Part shown: piece by piece, positions 24,001 to 36,056 of the stretch
Layout: the number at the start of each line of letters is the position of its first letter
How positions within the stretch are numbered: the stretch's first letter is position 1
Source of the DNA: Pleurodeles waltl
Taxonomy: Eukaryota; Chordata; Amphibia; Caudata; Salamandridae
Reading direction: 5' to 3'
NCBI RefSeq assembly: GCF_031143425.1
Contig: NC_090450.1
Span: 169,865,272-169,929,271, forward strand
DNA: 64,000 nucleotides
The notes under the pieces: generated by a model
The model's input: only the letters and a program-made list of their open reading frames with translations
The model's database searches: none
What the model was told of the DNA's origin: nothing
Translations under genes and position numbers: made by a program

Positions 24001-27000
24001 ACTTTCATGCTTTCCAGCAGCATTCCTTGATTTTTGATAAACATTTCGTTACGAACAGAAGCGATTGTATTTACAGAAACAAAGTGACACCTAGTTTAGT
24101 TATCATATGGATAAGCTATCACCCAGGGATCCAGACATAACAAAGTAAGCGCTCAGATTAAACTGCAGCTAATTATTTATCCACAGGGACTGAAAGTGTG
24201 CAGCAACTCGGATGAAACTGCGTGGAGCAGTGTGTGTTGTGGAGGTGCTGCCTGCTATCTGTTGCAAAGGTATCTATGTTCAGGTGGTTGTGACATTTCC
24301 AATCTGCTTATTTCATGTTTTATTGTCACAATGCTGCCTGCACAGTTCATCACCACAACTAAAACCAAAACAAGTAGTTAATGCTACTCGTTTTTTGTGG
24401 TTTTGCAAAGCTGCAGGCAAAAATGTGGTAAAATGGAATCTGATCATTGTCTCAGCCCATTATCAGCTTATCCCTGCCGTCTTGCAACCTGACTGGCTTG
24501 CCATATGACGAGTCCTGGCTAGCACCTTGACAGTACTGAGGCTTAGGTACCCTAGAGTCTCTCTAACTTTTCTGACAGTGATCCCTTTCGTGGCACCACT
24601 GTGATTTCTGATTGGTTGGCTGTCACAATTTGGGAGGAGGTTAGTGCCTGGGCCTTTATTTGCAGAGGGCCTTTTATATGCTTAATGCTTTTATATTGCT
24701 TAACCAGCATTGCTGGATCCCTCCTACACAGAACCTGTAGGTTGAGACCCGTTGACTTTTGTTCACTCCCCATGTTACGTTAGAAGGCTTGACCCTGTCT
24801 CAAAATCAACCAGAATAAGGTGGTTTGACACTTAAGGTGCCTTGATCATGATGAAACCTCCTCAGGACAGTCGAACACTTTTGGTTATTCTTCTTACCTT
24901 TTCCATAGACTATCAATGCATTGTCTTTTGCAATGGTTTTCAGTGGACATCTCTTCTTTTTGTTTAGCATGTGCACTCCTTGTCCCAGTCTCTTTTTTTT
25001 ATTCTGTGTTCCCTACTGCTTGCTTAACACAACAGTCCTGTTTGTAGAGCACTTTTTTACCCAAGGGGAACCTTTCGCTGCTTTTGACTGATAATCGATG
25101 TTTATTTTTACCACACAACTATACTTATTTTATTGACCTCGGAAGATGGTAAGGGTATTTACAGGATTTAAACCTGTGATCATGAAGTTAAACACAGGTC
25201 ACTGCACTGGATTCATTAGTTCACTAACCTACCAGACCCTTTTATTACGTTTGTCTCTATTTACATAGCTGTGGTGTGGACCCCTAAGGTCTTCATTTAT
25301 CTGGACATTGTCTCACGCAACACTACTTGGAGTAGGTCAAGGCTTTGCTTATTGAAATCTGGGCCTAATAGGAACTCGGCTACAGCTCTTCAGGTAACAG
25401 AAGAGGAGTGACACCATTGGAAGGAATAGTTTGCAGAAAATGAATTGCCTCTGAAGGCAAACCTATAATGTGATAGTGCCAAAACCATGTGGAAGATCAA
25501 GCCCCTCAAACCTAAATCTGGGTAGAGTGTTGCAGTATGAAACCAATCTGGAGGGGGGGGGGGTGAACGTGAGAGACCAGTTTTCAGATCCTGGAGCCTA
25601 ATTCAGCATTATTCCTCAATACGTTGAGATAAATTTGCCCCAGAGACTGGGATCGAGGATCATGGGCAACTCAAACTGAAAATCTTAGTAAGACCACCAG
25701 TAAGAGGATTTCCTAGATTCCTCATCGACCACAAAGCCATCACAAGTGGTTTGAGAAGAGACTCATGGAAAAAATGATGGAGCTCTATGTGTATAAGCCA
25801 CAATATGGGGAAGGCTACTTGAGTAACTTTCTTCCCCATGCAAGTAGCTCTGATTTAAGGATCGAGTTTGTGTTAATATACCGTGGTGATTTGGAAATAA
25901 GCTAAAGCTAACCAGACCTGGTTAATGTGTGTGTTTTTTTTTTTTTTTTTTCTTTTTTTACTGATTTATCACCTGTTTTTTGTGAATGCTGCTTTTATGA
26001 GGAAATTCTTCTATAAAACTAATGGCTCTGCTGTTTGTTATAGCTTGGATTTTACCACAATTATTTGACATGGCTAACATCACACCCGGTAAAATAGCAT
26101 CCAGAACATTTCTCCATCTCTCGGAATATGGATCACACAGTAAGAGATTTCAGTTTAGCCGGTGATAAAGGCCATATTGACCAATTCAGATGAGGCTGAG
26201 GATGTGTAATGCTTGCAATTTACATGTTTGTAAGTGGCACCCAGGTTGCCAAATCGTGGGGGGTGGTTAAAACTCTGCCTTCATGCCTAGTTGACTGGCA
26301 AATGTCTCTGTATGAGTATTCCAGTTAATCATCATAATCCAACACCTAGTGCCTTGATGCTTTTCAGAATTCAAAATGGGGGTTCCCCGTTTTTTTTATA
26401 AAAAATAGCATGATTTGCAGCGAGAGCAAATAATGAAAGTCTACACCCTTACAGTATTTCAACTTCAGAGTTTTCCAGTGTGCTCCCCTGCGTTCCATCT
26501 ATGCTGAATGCAGCAACCAATGAGTTTTATTAATGGGAAATGTTTTTGGCAACAGTTAATGGATGCAAGAAGGAATACAAATGAGTGATAAAAATCATCT
26601 GAAGTATTAACTGGATTGGATTGTGAAAAAGTAGTTGAAAATATTAATAGGAAATGCTGTCTTCCTATTCTTCAGAAAATTCAATTAAATAGATTCAATA
26701 AATCCATGGCATTTCTTCAGTACATTTATGCTTCTACTTACGTATTATTAAAAGACCACAAGTGGAAAAGGGGACATCCCAAGGACTCTCTTTTTACGGC
26801 CCCTTTTCAGGTCGCAGTCCACAAAATAATGCAGCTGTCTGGTTTGTTAAACATTTCTTGGGGACTTTCAGAAAGTTAACCTAGGAATGTATTCTGCTTG
26901 TTGATTACCATTGGATTTGTGGTTTGTAACTTGCTTTTTATGGCTTTCCATTCACTGGATTTATTTGCTTTAGCCTCTCCAGGTTCAGTTTGTCCCTCCC

Positions 27001-27187
27001 ATTGCCTAAATCGTGTTTTTGGTATCCTTCCACAAACTCTTGCTGTTCACAGGCCTTTAAATCTTGTTCTTATCTCATCATATTTGCTGTGCATTCAGAG
27101 ACCAAGGTCAAATATCAGGTGCTGTCTTCCAAGGGCACTTGTTTACTTTTCTTTCTCTGACTTCAAAGTGAGAGGATTTTTAATCTT
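21063..27187. other. Long unassigned stretch
   Basis: No gene was recognised over about 6.1 kb. Minor items are an AACACGTGTTTCGTCACTCA motif at about 21,381-21,400, which resembles motifs seen in vertebrate interspersed repeats, an ATAATAATA microsatellite near 22,720, a G run at 25,552-25,562, a T run near 25,930, and a short 'TTATTGACCTCGGAAGATGG' segment at 25,130 with SINE-like character. Open frames here are short and lack domains. Confidence 0.35.
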
Positions 27188-27655
27188 CTTTTTTTATTTT
27201 ATAATTATATTTTTTGTTGTTCTCATATATAAAACAGCAATTGTAATAACATTTTGTGTATCTCTGACTTAATACATCAGCTATAATGACCACATGGTAA
27301 CAATAACCCCTCAATTCTCTCCGCCACCCCCACCCCGTCGGTATTTTCAACTGAGGATTCCTTTTTTCTGGCCTGTATTGTATTTGAATTGTGTGCTTTC
27401 CTTCTCCATCCTCTCTCGTCTTCCGAGCCCCCTTTTATCTCATTGGAGTTGTCCTGGCTTCATCTCAACTACTGTCCCACCTTCTAACAGCACTATTGAT
27501 CCTCGGGCAGCCACTGAGCTGTCTTATCTCCCAGCTCCCCCATATTACCTCGTATTTTTTTCATTTCCTCTATCTCTATATACTTCTTTTTTCATTATGC
27601 GGCATCTATCCATACCCTCTTCCCATTCATCATGTCTTGGTGCTATCCCCATCTA

Positions 27656-28130
27656 CTAGCTATGTCCCTTTTTGCGATCATACATCCTAAATTCATCAGT
27701 ATTTTTTTTATATCTTGTGTGTTCGGTGTGGCCCCATACCCCCAATATCATTGACTCCGGCGTCATTTCCATGCTAGTCTCTGTCACGCGTTCCAGTATT
27801 TCTCTCACTTCCTCCCAGAACCATATGACCCGTGGGCAGGTCCACAGCGTGTGGTAAAATGTTCCCTCTCCCCCGCATCCCCTTAGACATTGGTTGCTTG
27901 CTGCCCTCCCTGTCTTAAAGATCAGAGATCTTGTGTAGTATACTCTGTGTAGTATTTTGATTTGTATTAGTTTGAGGGATGCTGGAATAGCCACCTCTGC
28001 CGGAAAGGCCAGAACCTCCGCCCAATCCTCCTCTTCTAAATCTGTAGTCTCTTTTCCATCGTTCACACAGGGTAGACAAAGAAGGTTGTTCGTGTCTCAT
28101 GATTGTACCATAAATTTGTGATATTAATTT
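27656..28130 (-). pseudogene. L1 ORF2 C-terminal region
   Basis: The - strand frame contains the post-RT segment (EEDWAEVLAFP, LIQIKILHRVYYT) and the cysteine-rich end (CLRGCGGEGTFYHTLWTCPR, then FWEEV), as in L1 ORF2 C-termini where C-x-x-C and H-x-x-W-x-C motifs sit. A frame change at about 28,060 separates it from the preceding part. It follows directly on pre-RT sequence, so the reverse transcriptase between them is gone. Confidence 0.8.
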
Positions 28131-28745
28131 CTCTTGTATCCTTTCCTCTAAGAGTCTAAGACATGTCATGGGACAGTCATTTAGGAAGCTATCTATTTCT
28201 GCCTCTGGAATTGTTGTGCAGGATTTGTAAAAGTCCTCCATTTGGGCTGCCAATTCTTCGATGATTTTCTTAGGGTCCCTAATTAGTTTCCCTTCAGCTG
28301 TCCTAATTTCCCAAATATGGGAATAACCTTGTTCTTTCCTTCCCATCCATGCCAACAGTTTACTTGCTTTATTTCCAGCCTCATATAGTCGTTTGCTTTG
28401 TAGTAGGCATTGTTGGCGTACCTCATTCTGAGTTACTACATTGTATTCCTCTCTTGTTTGATTCATCTGTTTTTTAATGTCTGGTGTTGGGTGTATTGCG
28501 TATCTCTGTTCCAAAGCTATGAGTTCAGTTTCTAGTGTTGCTAGTTTTTTCTCTCTATGCTGTCTTTCTGCTACTTCTCCTGATATTATCTTTCCTCTCA
28601 CAGTGGCTTTATAGGCCTCCCAAAGGACTATCTGGCTCTGCACCGAACCCGTATTCTCGGCGAAGTAGCACTGAGTGACTTGCTCTAGGCCCTCGGCCAC
28701 CTTTGTGTTATGCAATCGCCATGTTTGCATGCGCCATTTTTTTCC
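28131..28745 (-). pseudogene. L1 ORF2 region between endonuclease and RT
   Basis: This is an open stretch of about 200 codons typical of the region after the L1 endonuclease. It includes LWEAYKATVRGKIIS, long charged helices (residues such as LATLETELIALEQRY) and LYEAGNKASKLLAW. It ends at LLEERIQEKL, where intact elements continue into the RT domain; here it runs straight into post-RT sequence at about 28,125-28,135. Confidence 0.75.
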
Positions 28746-29475
28746 TGGTGGTCGGGGCCCACAGACCCCTCCATCTGCAGCGGGGCATGGTCTCTAATTC
28801 CCCTAGCTCAGTATTCTGTCATTTGAATTCTCAGCAGCATGTCCGCCGTGGTCAAAAAGTAGTCCAGACGAGAGTGCGTATCGTGGACGGTTGAATAGTA
28901 AGAGTACCCTTTTTCTTGCCCATGTAGGAACCTCCACACATCACATGAGCCCATTGCCTGCGCAAAGCCCTCCAGTTTCCCCCTATTTGGACATCCTGAC
29001 CTTGATGTACTAGCCCTGTCCAACTCCGTGTTCATCACCATGTTGAAATCACCTCCCAATAGGATTGATGCTGGTGGTGATGTTGTACGTATTGTACCAG
29101 TTGTTTGGAGTATCCCTCTTTGCAGACCCAGGGGAAGATATATATTAACAAGTAATATAGGCATGTGTTTATATGTCCCCAGTACTGCTATATAACAGCC
29201 GTGCAGGTCTGCCCATGTACGTGTGGTGTGGAATGGGAGGCCCTTTCTAATAAGTATCGGGGGCCCCCCTAGATCCAGGCGTAAACTGTGTGTCCTTGTA
29301 GCAGGTATTTACCTCTTTCCATAGCTTTATGTTGTGTATCCACCAGATGTGTTTCTTTCATAAATATAATATCTGATTTGTACCTACATATGGCTTTATG
29401 TATGAGGCTCCTTTTATGTTTGTTTCCTAGTCCATTTACGTTCCAAGTGAGGATGGATAATTTCTCCGTACCCAT
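28746..29475 (-). pseudogene. L1 ORF2 apurinic-type endonuclease domain, frameshifted
   Basis: The domain starts MGTEKLSILTWNVNGLGNKH with the conserved Asn. It then shows DIIFMKETHL (catalytic Glu, usually QETHL), VNIYLP, LLGGDFNMV (Asp and Asn) and SRLDYFL, and after a frame change DHAPLQM, which corresponds to the terminal Asp-His pair. The frame is broken between 29,269 and 29,164 and again near 28,800. The domain would nick target DNA for target-primed reverse transcription. Confidence 0.82.
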
Positions 29476-30059
29476 GGTAGTAGTGTTATCGATATTAGCC
29501 TATTGTTGGTTTTAAGGAAAATGTTTCCTCTTGTTTTCCCCTTATCCTTTGTACCGACTTCAAACTCGTTATCCCCCCTTTGTATGAAACAATCTGTAAA
29601 CTTTACCCCCCACCCTACCTTACTGTGCTGTGATTGTAGAACTAACCACACCCTCAATTCACAGTATGTGTTTACCCGAACCCTTGATTGGAGATCCTCA
29701 TTCCCCATTGTGCAGCTTTCCTGTCATAGTTTGTCTGTCCTTTTCCATTGATCTTGTGCCGCCCCCGTATCTCTGAGGGGTGTATGAGGAGAAGGCGGGA
29801 TCAGACGCATGGGCCCCAAAGGTATCCCCCATGCGTCTCCCAACCCCCCCAGCCGTTTTTTGATGGGCTATGGCTCTAGGATATGCCGTTTGTTATCGGT
29901 GTTTGCAAAAGTGTCTGTTAGCCCAGCATGTCCGCAGTCATTGGGGGTCACCTGAGGTGGCGACTCCGATTCTGTCCCTGACCCCTAGTGCTCTGTCCCA
30001 GTTTCACCAGTATCCTTCTCTGATTCCCTCCATCTGTCACTTCTTTGTATCTCAGTTGT

Positions 30060-30730
30060 TCACCTAAGGTCCATGACAGCTTTCTTCTGCGCAGCTTTAT
30101 TTGTTCCTGTGACGGCGCAGCATTCAGTCCCCGCCGGAGTCCTTCCCTCCTGCTTTACTTTTTTACTCGTCCTCCAGGTCTTGACGCCCTCTTGTCCTTG
30201 TCCTTTGGCTTGGCGGAGGCCCCGCATCTCTATCCAATCCCAGGCCTCTAGAGGCATTCCCAGGAAGTGTGTTCGTTTCTCATATTCGATCCGAAGTTTC
30301 GCCGGGTACAGCAGTGCGTATTTTATGCGATTCTGTCGGAGGGCTTTCTTGGCTGTGACAAATGCTGCCCGTTGTTTCTGTACTTGGTTTGTGTAGTCTG
30401 GGTAAATGTTTATCTCTTTTCCCTCGATTTTCCTGGGCCCCCTTTTTCGTGTGTCCTGGAGGATCACATCTCTGTCTCTGAAGTTCAACAGTCGCACTAT
30501 TATTGGTCTCGGGTATGCCCCCAGCGCCAGGGGGGCTGGCAGGATCCTGTGAGGCCGCTCCACCGAAAATAATTTTGTGGGTGTGCCCCGTAGCACCACC
30601 TCACTCAGCCATGTTTCTATGTAGAGTTCTATTGATGGGCCCTCTGCTTTTTCGGGGACTCCCACCAGGTGTCACGTCACCGGGACCAGCTTTCTGCATC
30701 TTCCACTTTGCTGGCCAGTATTCTCACTTC
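30060..30730 (-). pseudogene. L1 ORF1 C-terminal part
   Basis: The frame 30,665-30,060 gives the RNA-binding (RRM) and C-terminal domains of L1 ORF1p: GVPEKAEG, then HRILPAPLALGAYPRPIIV, LLNFRDRDVIL and INIYPDYTNQVQKQRAAF, then LRQNRIKYALLYPAKLRIEY. The first 65 bp (30,665-30,730) continue the ORF1 linker in another frame. It was separated from its N-terminus by the element at 30,736-33,711. ORF1p normally coats L1 RNA as a trimer. Confidence 0.8.
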
Positions 30731-30735
30731 ATTGT

Positions 30736-33711
30736 TGTAGGAAAGTACCATCTTGCCTGGCATGTTACCCCCATATTTCACTGTATATATGTTGTTTTAT
30801 TCTATGTGTCACTGGGACCCTGCCAGGCAGGGCCCCAGTGCTCATAAGTATGTGCCCTGTATGTGTTCCCTGTGTGATGCCTAACTGTCTCACTGAGGCT
30901 CTGCTAACCAGAACCTCAGTGGTTATGCTCTCTCTGCTTTGCAAATTTGTCACTAACAGGCTAGTGACTAAATTTACCAATTCACATTGGCATACTGGTA
31001 CCCCCATATAATTCCCTAGTATATGGTACTGAGGTACCCAGGGTATTGGGGTTCCAGGAGATCACTATGGGCTGCAGCATTTCTTTTGCCACCCATAGGG
31101 AGCTCTGACAATTCTTACACAGGCCTGCCATTGCAGCCTGCGTGAAATAACATCCACGTTATTTCACAGCCATTTACCACTGCACTTAAGTAACTTATAA
31201 GTCACCTATATGTCTAACCTTAACCTGGTGAAGGTTGGGTGCAAAGTTACTTAGTGTGTGGGCACCCTGGCACTAGCCTAGGTGCCCCCACATCATTCAG
31301 ATCAAAATCCCTGGACTTTGTGAGTGCGGGGGCACCATTACACGTGTGCACTGTACATAGGTCACTACCTATGTACAGCGTCACAACCGTAACTCCGAAC
31401 ACGGCCATGTAACATGTCTAAGATCATGAAATTGTCATCCCAATGGGGGACAATTCCATGATCCCCCCGCGTCTCTAGCATAGTACCTGGGTACTGCCAA
31501 ACTTCCTTTCCGGGGTCTCCACTGCAGCTGCTGCCAACCCCACAGACCGGTTTCTGCCCTCCTGGGTTCCAGGCAGCCCTGGCCCAGGAAGGCAGAACAA
31601 AGGACTTCCTCTGAGAGAGGGTGTGACACCCTCTCCCTTTAAAATAGGTGTGAGGGCTGGGGAGGAGTAGCCTCCCCCAGCCTCTGGAAATGCTTTGATG
31701 GGCACAGATGGTGCCCATCTCTGCATAAGCCAGTCTACACCGGTTCAAGGATCCCCCAGCCCTGCTCTGGCGCGAAACTGGACAAAGGAAAGGGGAGTGA
31801 CCACTCCCCTGACCTGCACCTCCCAGGGGAGGTGCCCAGAGCTCCTCCAGTGTGTCCCAGACCTCTGCCATCTTGGAAACAGAGGGGTTTGTGGCACACT
31901 GGACTGCTCTGAGTGGCCAGTGCCAGCAGGTGACGTCAGAGGCTCCTTCTAATAGGCTCTAACCTCTCTTGGTAGCCAATCCTCCTTCCTTGGTAGCCAA
32001 ACCTCCTTTTCTGGCTATTTAGGGTCTCTGCTTTGGGGAATTCTTCAGATAACGAATGCAAGAGCTCACCAGAGTTCCTCTGCATCTCCCTCTTCACCTT
32101 CTGCCAAAGGATCGACCGCTGACTGCTCAGGACGCCTGCAAAAACGCAACAAAGTAGCAAGACGACTACTAGCAACCTTGTATCGCCTCATCCTGACGGC
32201 TTTCAACTGTTTCCAGGTGGTGCATGCTCTGGGGGTAGCCTGCCTCCTCCCTGCACCAGAAGCTCTGAAGAAATCTCCCTTGGGTCGACGGAATCTTCCC
32301 CCTGCAACCGCAGGCACCAAAAGACTGCATCACTGGTCCTCTGAGTCTCCTCTCAGCACGACGAGCGTGGTCCCTGGAACTCAGCAACTTTGTCCAAGTG
32401 ACTCCCATAGTCCAGTGACTCTTCAGTCCAAGTTTGGTGGAGGTAAGTCCTTGCCTCCCCACGCTAGACTGCATTGCTGGGTATCGCGTGATTTGCAGCT
32501 GCTCCGGCTCCTGTGCACTCTTCCAGGATTTCCTTTGTGCACAGCCAAGCCTGGGTCCCCGACACTCCTTCCTGCAGTGCACAACCTTCTGAGTTGTCCT
32601 CCGGCGTCGTGGGACTCCCTTTTGTGACTTCGCGTGGACTCCGGTTCACTTTACTTCCAAGTGCCTATTCAGGTACTTCTGCAGGTGCTGCCTGCTTCTG
32701 TGAGGGCTCCCTGAGTTGCTGGGCGCCCCCTCTGTCTCCTCCTCCAAGTGGCGACATCCTGGTCCCTCCTGGGCCACAGCAGCACCCAAAAACCTCTACC
32801 GCGACCCTTGCAGCTAGCAAGGCTTGTTTGCGGTCTTTCTGCGTGGGAACACCTCTGCAAGCTTCATCGTGACGTGGGACATCCATGTTCCAAAGGAGAA
32901 GTCCCTAGCTCTCTTCTTTCTTGCAGAACTCCAAGCTTCTTCCATCCGGTGGCAGCTTCCTTGCACCCTCAGCTGGCATTTCCTGGGCTCTTGCCCACTC
33001 TCGACACTGTCGCGACTATTGGACTTGGTCCCCTTGTCTTACAGGTACTCAGGTCCGGAAATCCACTGTTGTTGCATTGCTGGTGTTTCTTCTCCCTGCA
33101 GAATCCCCCTATCACGACTTCTGTGTTCTCTGGGGGTAGTAGGTGCACTTTACACCTACCTTTCAGGGTCTTGAGGTGGGCTATTTTTCTAACCCTCACT
33201 GTTTTCTTACAGTCCCAGTGACCCTCCACAAGCTCACATAGGTTTGGGGTCCATTCGTGGTTCGCATTCCACTTTTGGAGTATATGGTTTGTGTTGCTCC
33301 TATACCTATGTGCTCCTATTGCAATCTACTGTAATTCTACACTGTTTGCATACATTTTCTTGCTATTACCTGCATAATTTTGGTTTGTGTACATATATCT
33401 TGTGTATATAACTTATCCTCATACTGAGGGTACTCACTGAGATACCTTTGGCATATTGTCATAAAAGTAAAGTACCTTTATTTTTAGTACTTCTGGGTAT
33501 TGTGTTTTCTTATGATATTGTGCATATGACACCAGTGGTATAGTAGGAGCTTTACATGTCTCCATGTTCAGCCTAAGCTGCTTTGCCATAGCTACCTTCT
33601 ATCAGCCTAAGCTGCTCGAAACACCTCTTCTACACTAATAAGGGATAACTGGACCTGGCACAAGGTGTAAGTACCTCTGGTAGCCACTACAAGCCAGGCC
33701 AGCCTCCTACA
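30736..33711 (+). mobile_element. 3-kb hairpin-rich element TGTAGGA...TCCTACA, copy B, 5-bp TSD ATTGT
   Basis: This 2,976-bp copy has termini TGTAGGAAAG and GCCTCCTACA. It is inserted in L1 ORF1 with an exact 5-bp duplication ATTGT (30,731-30,735 and 33,712-33,716). It is collinear with copy A at 13,974-16,993. Shared hairpins include CACTGGGACCCTGCC/GGCAGGGCCCCAGTG (about 30,808-30,840) and GTGAAATAAC/GTTATTTCAC (about 31,143-31,168). The long open frames inside it (for example 31,365-31,871 and 32,178-32,627) are not conserved in copy A and are GC-rich chance frames. The interrupted host proves the limits exactly. Confidence 0.85.
31351..31378 (+). other. Covarying hairpin in 3-kb element, copy B
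   Basis: Arms CTGTACATAGG and CCTATGTACAG pair perfectly around the loop TCACTA. Three pairs differ from copy A (14,670-14,697), each changed on both arms. Confidence 0.8.
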
Positions 33712-33716
33712 ATTGT

Positions 33717-34042
33717 CCATAAGTGCGAGTTTTTGCATAAGTGTTTTCACCTGTGGGGTCGTCTCTTGGATTATCACTTCTGTTGCATTGACCCTATCTT
33801 TCAAGTTAATGTTATCGTCCCAAAGAAGGCCTACCTCCCCTGCAAGCATTGGGATTTGACTCTCTAGGACTGTCTTTGAGTCCTGTATTGCCGCCAGAAT
33901 CATTTTGGTGTGTTGCGTCAGTGCTTCTGTTCCCCCGGTCTTCTTGTTCGTATCGTCTCTCGAGTGGGGGGGCAACCGGTGCTTCCTTCCCTGTTTTTTC
34001 TTTCCCCATCGTCACCCGGGGGGTTGAGGAAGTATGTGTCAA
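33717..34042 (-). pseudogene. L1 ORF1 N-terminal part
   Basis: The frame from ATG at 34,042 gives a hydrophilic Ser/Thr/Lys-rich N-terminus (MGKEKTGKEAPVAPP). A second frame, entered after a shift, gives a coiled-coil-like stretch (MILAAIQDSKTVLESQIPML, then LKDRVNATEVIIQET, then VKTLMQKLALMDN). This matches the L1 ORF1p layout of a disordered head followed by a coiled coil. The sequence breaks exactly at the 3-kb insertion. Confidence 0.7.
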
Positions 34043-35180
34043 CCTTGAGGTTCCCAGTTATCACAATCGTACATCTGTGGTGGTGTAGTTACTTGTTTGT
34101 TTATTCTGTCTGCCGCTGCTATGCCGGGGCGCATGTGATGGTGACTGTCGCTATTTCTGGCTGTTCGTTTGCCGGTCTATTAGTAGGGCATTTCAGTTCT
34201 GCTCAAGTTGTCGAAGTTACTGTGGTTGTTTATGCCCCTCCAATGACTTAGCCCTTCTCCACCCTCCAGTGCCTGGATATTTCTGTACCTTGCCGTATCA
34301 CTCCTCTGGTCGTTGTTTCCAGGATCCTGTTCCCCTATTTTATTCTATGATTTCAGTAATAAGTGAGGTATCTGTGTCTTGTCCTGCTTCTAGCTTGAGG
34401 TGCTCTCTGTGTTGTGTCTGCACACCTATTCAGGAACCTCCTGTTTCATCTCTTCCCAGATAGGCTGTTCTTTTTCTGGGGTTTGCAGGCTCCCTTTTCA
34501 GGACAGTACCACCCCCCCCCCCCCCCATGTCTCCAGGTTCTGGGTGCTTCTCACCCTCTTGCTGCGTTACTGGGTATGCCTGGCTCTCTTCTCTTGCCTC
34601 TGAGGTTGTTTATTGCCTAGAAAAGTTCCAGAGTCCTCTGTGTCTCTGCCTTGTTTTTAATTTGTCCCCCGGAGGGGGGGGGGGAGCCTCACCCGATCTC
34701 TTCTGCTGTTTGTTTTTAGTGATCTTAATCTTCCTTCTCCTTCCCGCTCTGGCTCTCTGAGGTGCGACGGGGAGAGAAAAAAATGACAGCCGGTCTGTGC
34801 CCTCACCCCCGAACTCACCGCCCCGTCCCTGGGCTGTCTGTGTCCCTTGTTCTTTCCGGGTCTCCCGATCCTCTTCACCTGCGAGGGGGATCCCTATGCA
34901 GATCTTCGCCGCCAGGCCACCTTTCCAGGTCCCGAGCAGCCACGCACTTGACGCTGGGGCCGAAGCCTACCGCAGCGCCTCCGGGCGCTCCTTCCTTCCG
35001 CTGCGCGATCTTAGTTTCTGGAGTTGCTGAGTCCCCCTGATCCTCGGTGGGGGTGGGGTCTCTGTCGTGGGGTCGGAACAGTACCCCAACAGGATATTTG
35101 TCCCTCAGAACGGGGATGGCGAACGGAGCTCTGCACTACGCGTCCAACTCCATTGCTGACTTAGCGACCCCCCCCCCAAA
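34043..35180 (-). other. L1 5' UTR / internal promoter region
   Basis: GC-rich sequence with C and G runs (34,511-34,526, 34,674-34,683, 35,169-35,177) lies upstream of ORF1. The change to AT-rich DNA at about 35,180, next to a run of C (G on the element strand), suggests a complete 5' end. Assignment as UTR rests on position. Confidence 0.55.
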
Positions 35181-35489
35181 ATTTGCAATCTTGCTGATTC
35201 TGGCGGTAGGAAAGAGATTTTTTGCTAGCACATGACAATGTATAAATAAGCTATGTATGTATTTCAGGATATATGAGAATTATGAGCGCACAAATGGAAC
35301 ACTTTTTTTTGTTGTTATTTCTGAAGTGAGTTTGAAACAGATATTTTAATATGATCAAAACAGATCATGAAACTAGGTGATGCAATTTCCACACATTTTC
35401 ATCTGTGCACTGAATAGTTTTATTAGTAAGACTGTATGTCAGTGCAAAAGTAATGGTCATTTCCATCGAAAATGTGTTGTCTGTAATGG
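35181..35489. other. AT-rich unassigned flank
   Basis: No gene or repeat was recognised; it is the presumed pre-insertion flank of the L1. Confidence 0.35.
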
Positions 35490-35602
35490 CAGTGTCCTAC
35501 CACACCATGAATGCCCTACACCATTCCACGCAACTGCACTCTACTCTTCACCATTCCACTTTAAACCAGCCCACACCACTGCGCTCTGCACCACTCTAAT
35601 CT
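35490..35602. repeat. Short block of CACTCTA-type satellite
   Basis: It holds words such as CACCATTCCAC, CAACTGCACTCTACTC and CACCACTGCGCTCTGCACCA, the same vocabulary as the large block at 36,165-37,290. Confidence 0.65.
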
Positions 35603-35603
35603 A

Positions 35604-36056
35604 CAGAGAGGTAGAGGACAGATCTGATTGACCGAATTAAGAATTATTTTTCCAGTTGCAATCCATTCAAAATACAACGCCCTAATTGGTTTGTAATGTA
35701 GTGTTTATTCCTTTTAGGTTAAGCTCCAAAATCTAAGGCATAATTGCTACCAAAATACAGCTATTCCCTACACCTTGTTTAAGGTCAATTAATGCCTCAT
35801 CTTTGAGCTACCACGACTTCCAGTTTAAATTTTAATGCCCAGTCTTGAGAAAGCCCCAGGCCTGCTTACCTGCAAAGGGACGATACACGTGTTGGCTGTC
35901 TTTTCGCTTCATTATCTACACTTACAGTTTGGAGCTTATCCTAAAAGAAATGAACACTACACTACACATCAATTAAAGCGTTGTGTTTTGAATGGATTGT
36001 AACTGGAAAAAGATTCTTAATTTAGTGAATCCGCTCTGTCCCCTACCCCTCTATTG
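35604..36056. mobile_element. Foldback/MITE-like element with ~125-bp inverted arms
   Basis: The arms 35,604-35,727 and 35,931-36,056 are inverted copies. Shared pieces are the AGAGGTAGAGGACAGA type end, AATTAAGAAT, TTTTCCAGTTGCAATCCATT, CAAAATACAACGC and CTTTTAGGTTAAGCTCC. The centre of about 200 bp is unique. No coding frame is present and no clear target duplication was found. It lies between two blocks of the CACTCTA satellite. Confidence 0.7.

Larger units (their letters stand above)
27188..35180 (-). mobile_element. L1-type LINE, full 5' end, RT-deleted, split by a 3-kb insertion
   Basis: On the - strand the order is GC-rich 5' UTR (35,180-34,043), ORF1 start (34,042-33,717), an unrelated 3-kb insertion (30,736-33,711), the rest of ORF1 (30,730-30,060), ORF2 endonuclease (29,475-28,750), inter-domain region, ORF2 C-terminal zinc-knuckle region (to 27,656), a 3' UTR and an A-rich tail (T-rich on +, 27,188-27,215). 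Without the insertion it is about 5 kb. The hexamer AATCTT occurs just outside both ends (27,182-27,187 and 35,187-35,192) and may be part of the target duplication. The reverse transcriptase domain is missing. Confidence 0.8.

Noticed and set aside
31365..33229. Several long open frames on both strands in the GC-rich middle of the 3-kb element
   Set aside because: They are not kept in the collinear copy at 14.9-16.4 kb, overlap each other on both strands and match no domain.
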